Positions 63,553 through 63,864 of a stretch of DNA of 63,864 nucleotides are shown here, in pieces. The stretch is from Chthoniobacteraceae bacterium (GTDB taxonomy: Bacteria; Verrucomicrobiota; Verrucomicrobiia; Chthoniobacterales; Chthoniobacteraceae): positions 1 through 63,864 of the forward strand of contig CANJZW010000012.1 in the NCBI GenBank assembly GCA_947479475.1, written 5' to 3'. Each line of letters starts with the position of its first letter. Position 1 is the first letter of the stretch. Position numbers and translations under genes: made by a program. The notes beneath the pieces were generated by a model. That model saw only the letters and a program-made list of their open reading frames with translations, was not told the origin of the DNA and searched no databases.

Positions 63553-63864
63553 ATGAGCCTTAAACTGATCTCGGAGTTGAACGCTATCGATAGTACCCTT
63601 TTGAATCGGTGCATCGAAGGATTCTTGCCCGAGCGCATCTACGATATTCACGCGCATCTCTTTCATACGCGCCATTTCGCTCCTGGGACGATGCCGGCAT
63701 TTCTTGAAGCGAATCGAGGATATGGCTTGCGTGACTTCAATGAAGCGTTGGCCCGTTGGATGCCAGCGAGAGAGGTTGAGGGGCTGTTTTTTGGTTATCC
63801 GCGGGCCGGCAACGACCGGGCTGGAGAGAACGCGTGGCTACGTGAACAGGTCGAGCCTTTTGTC
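63553..63864 (+). CDS. Amidohydrolase-2 family protein, N-terminal part (cut by window end)
   Basis: An open frame of 104 codons running off the window. An in-frame TGA at 63535-63537 lies upstream, so the ATG at 63553 is the first possible ATG start. The N-terminus contains FLPERIYDIHAHLFHT, where H33 and H35 are the HxH metal ligands of TIM-barrel amidohydrolases, followed by FNEALARWMPAREVEGLFFGYPRAG. It would be the third amidohydrolase-2 protein in the window. Since a terminator-like hairpin and 438 bp precede it, it may begin a new transcription unit. Confidence 0.75.
   Translation, partial: MSLKLISELNAIDSTLLNRCIEGFLPERIYDIHAHLFHTRHFAPGTMPAFLEANRGYGLRDFNEALARWMPAREVEGLFFGYPRAGNDRAGENAWLREQVEPFV

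Noticed and set aside
63340..63675. 111-codon minus-strand frame near the right edge
   Set aside because: It is antisense to the amidohydrolase start, which has a clear HxH metal motif, and its own translation has no recognisable feature.
1..63864. tRNA, rRNA, insertion sequence or integrase
   Set aside because: I looked for cloverleaf-like stretches, transposase motifs and terminal inverted repeats and found nothing that I could support.

Overview
The window reads as chromosomal DNA from a member of the Planctomycetota-Verrucomicrobiota group, most likely Verrucomicrobiota. The evidence is family content: paired PSCyt/PSD proteins (DUF1592 type and DUF1549/DUF1553 type), Tat-exported DUF1552 and DUF1501 proteins, an ECF sigma factor followed by a FecR-LamG protein, many sulfatase and ceramidase-like secreted proteins, and GntR-LacI hybrid regulation. 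The DNA is GC-rich and most start codons lack a clear Shine-Dalgarno sequence. I saw no rRNA, tRNA, CRISPR array or insertion sequence.

Left edge (1-4750): a 16-bp tandem repeat runs into the 3' end of a small cytochrome c gene that follows a molybdenum sulfite oxidase (sorAB-like, minus strand). Divergently, a secreted protein joins a ceramidase-like domain to an SGNH hydrolase domain.

Region A (4818-33335, plus strand): a GntR/FadR-type regulator behind two TGTCGACA palindromes heads a 17-gene co-directional run. It holds two DUF1592-DUF1552 cassettes, two sulfatases, a GH36-like glycosidase, a secreted propeller protein, then cytoplasmic enzymes suited to sugar-acid or hydroxy-acid catabolism: 2-hydroxyacid dehydrogenase, SMP-30 lactonase, malate:quinone-oxidoreductase-like protein, DapA-family lyase, FAH-family hydrolase, MFS transporter, a fused alpha-beta E1 and an E2 of a 2-oxoacid dehydrogenase, and an SDR. 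The inferred theme is stripping of sulfate and alpha-galactosyl groups outside the cytoplasm, import, and conversion of the acid to an acyl-CoA.

Region B (33527-49026, minus strand): an ECF sigma factor and its translationally coupled FecR-LamG partner precede a ceramidase-like protein, a TIM-barrel glycosidase-like protein, a PhoPQ-related hydrolase, the PSCyt1-DUF1549-DUF1553/DUF1501 pair, then an MFS transporter, class V aminotransferase, M20 peptidase and amidohydrolase.

Region C (49154-63864): a lone SDR, a GntR-LacI hybrid regulator and an MFS transporter (minus), and a tightly coupled plus-strand catabolic operon: fold-III PLP enzyme, amidohydrolase, 3-hydroxyacyl-CoA-dehydrogenase-like protein, RidA, HpcH/HpaI aldolase, Gfo/Idh/MocA oxidoreductase, SDR, MFS, class III aminotransferase, M19 dipeptidase, and an amidohydrolase cut by the window end. 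A 61-nt block of DNA is shared between the start of the regulator gene and the start of the operon, and one copy overlaps a 27-bp interrupted perfect palindrome. This is the best candidate here for an unrecognised regulatory circuit.
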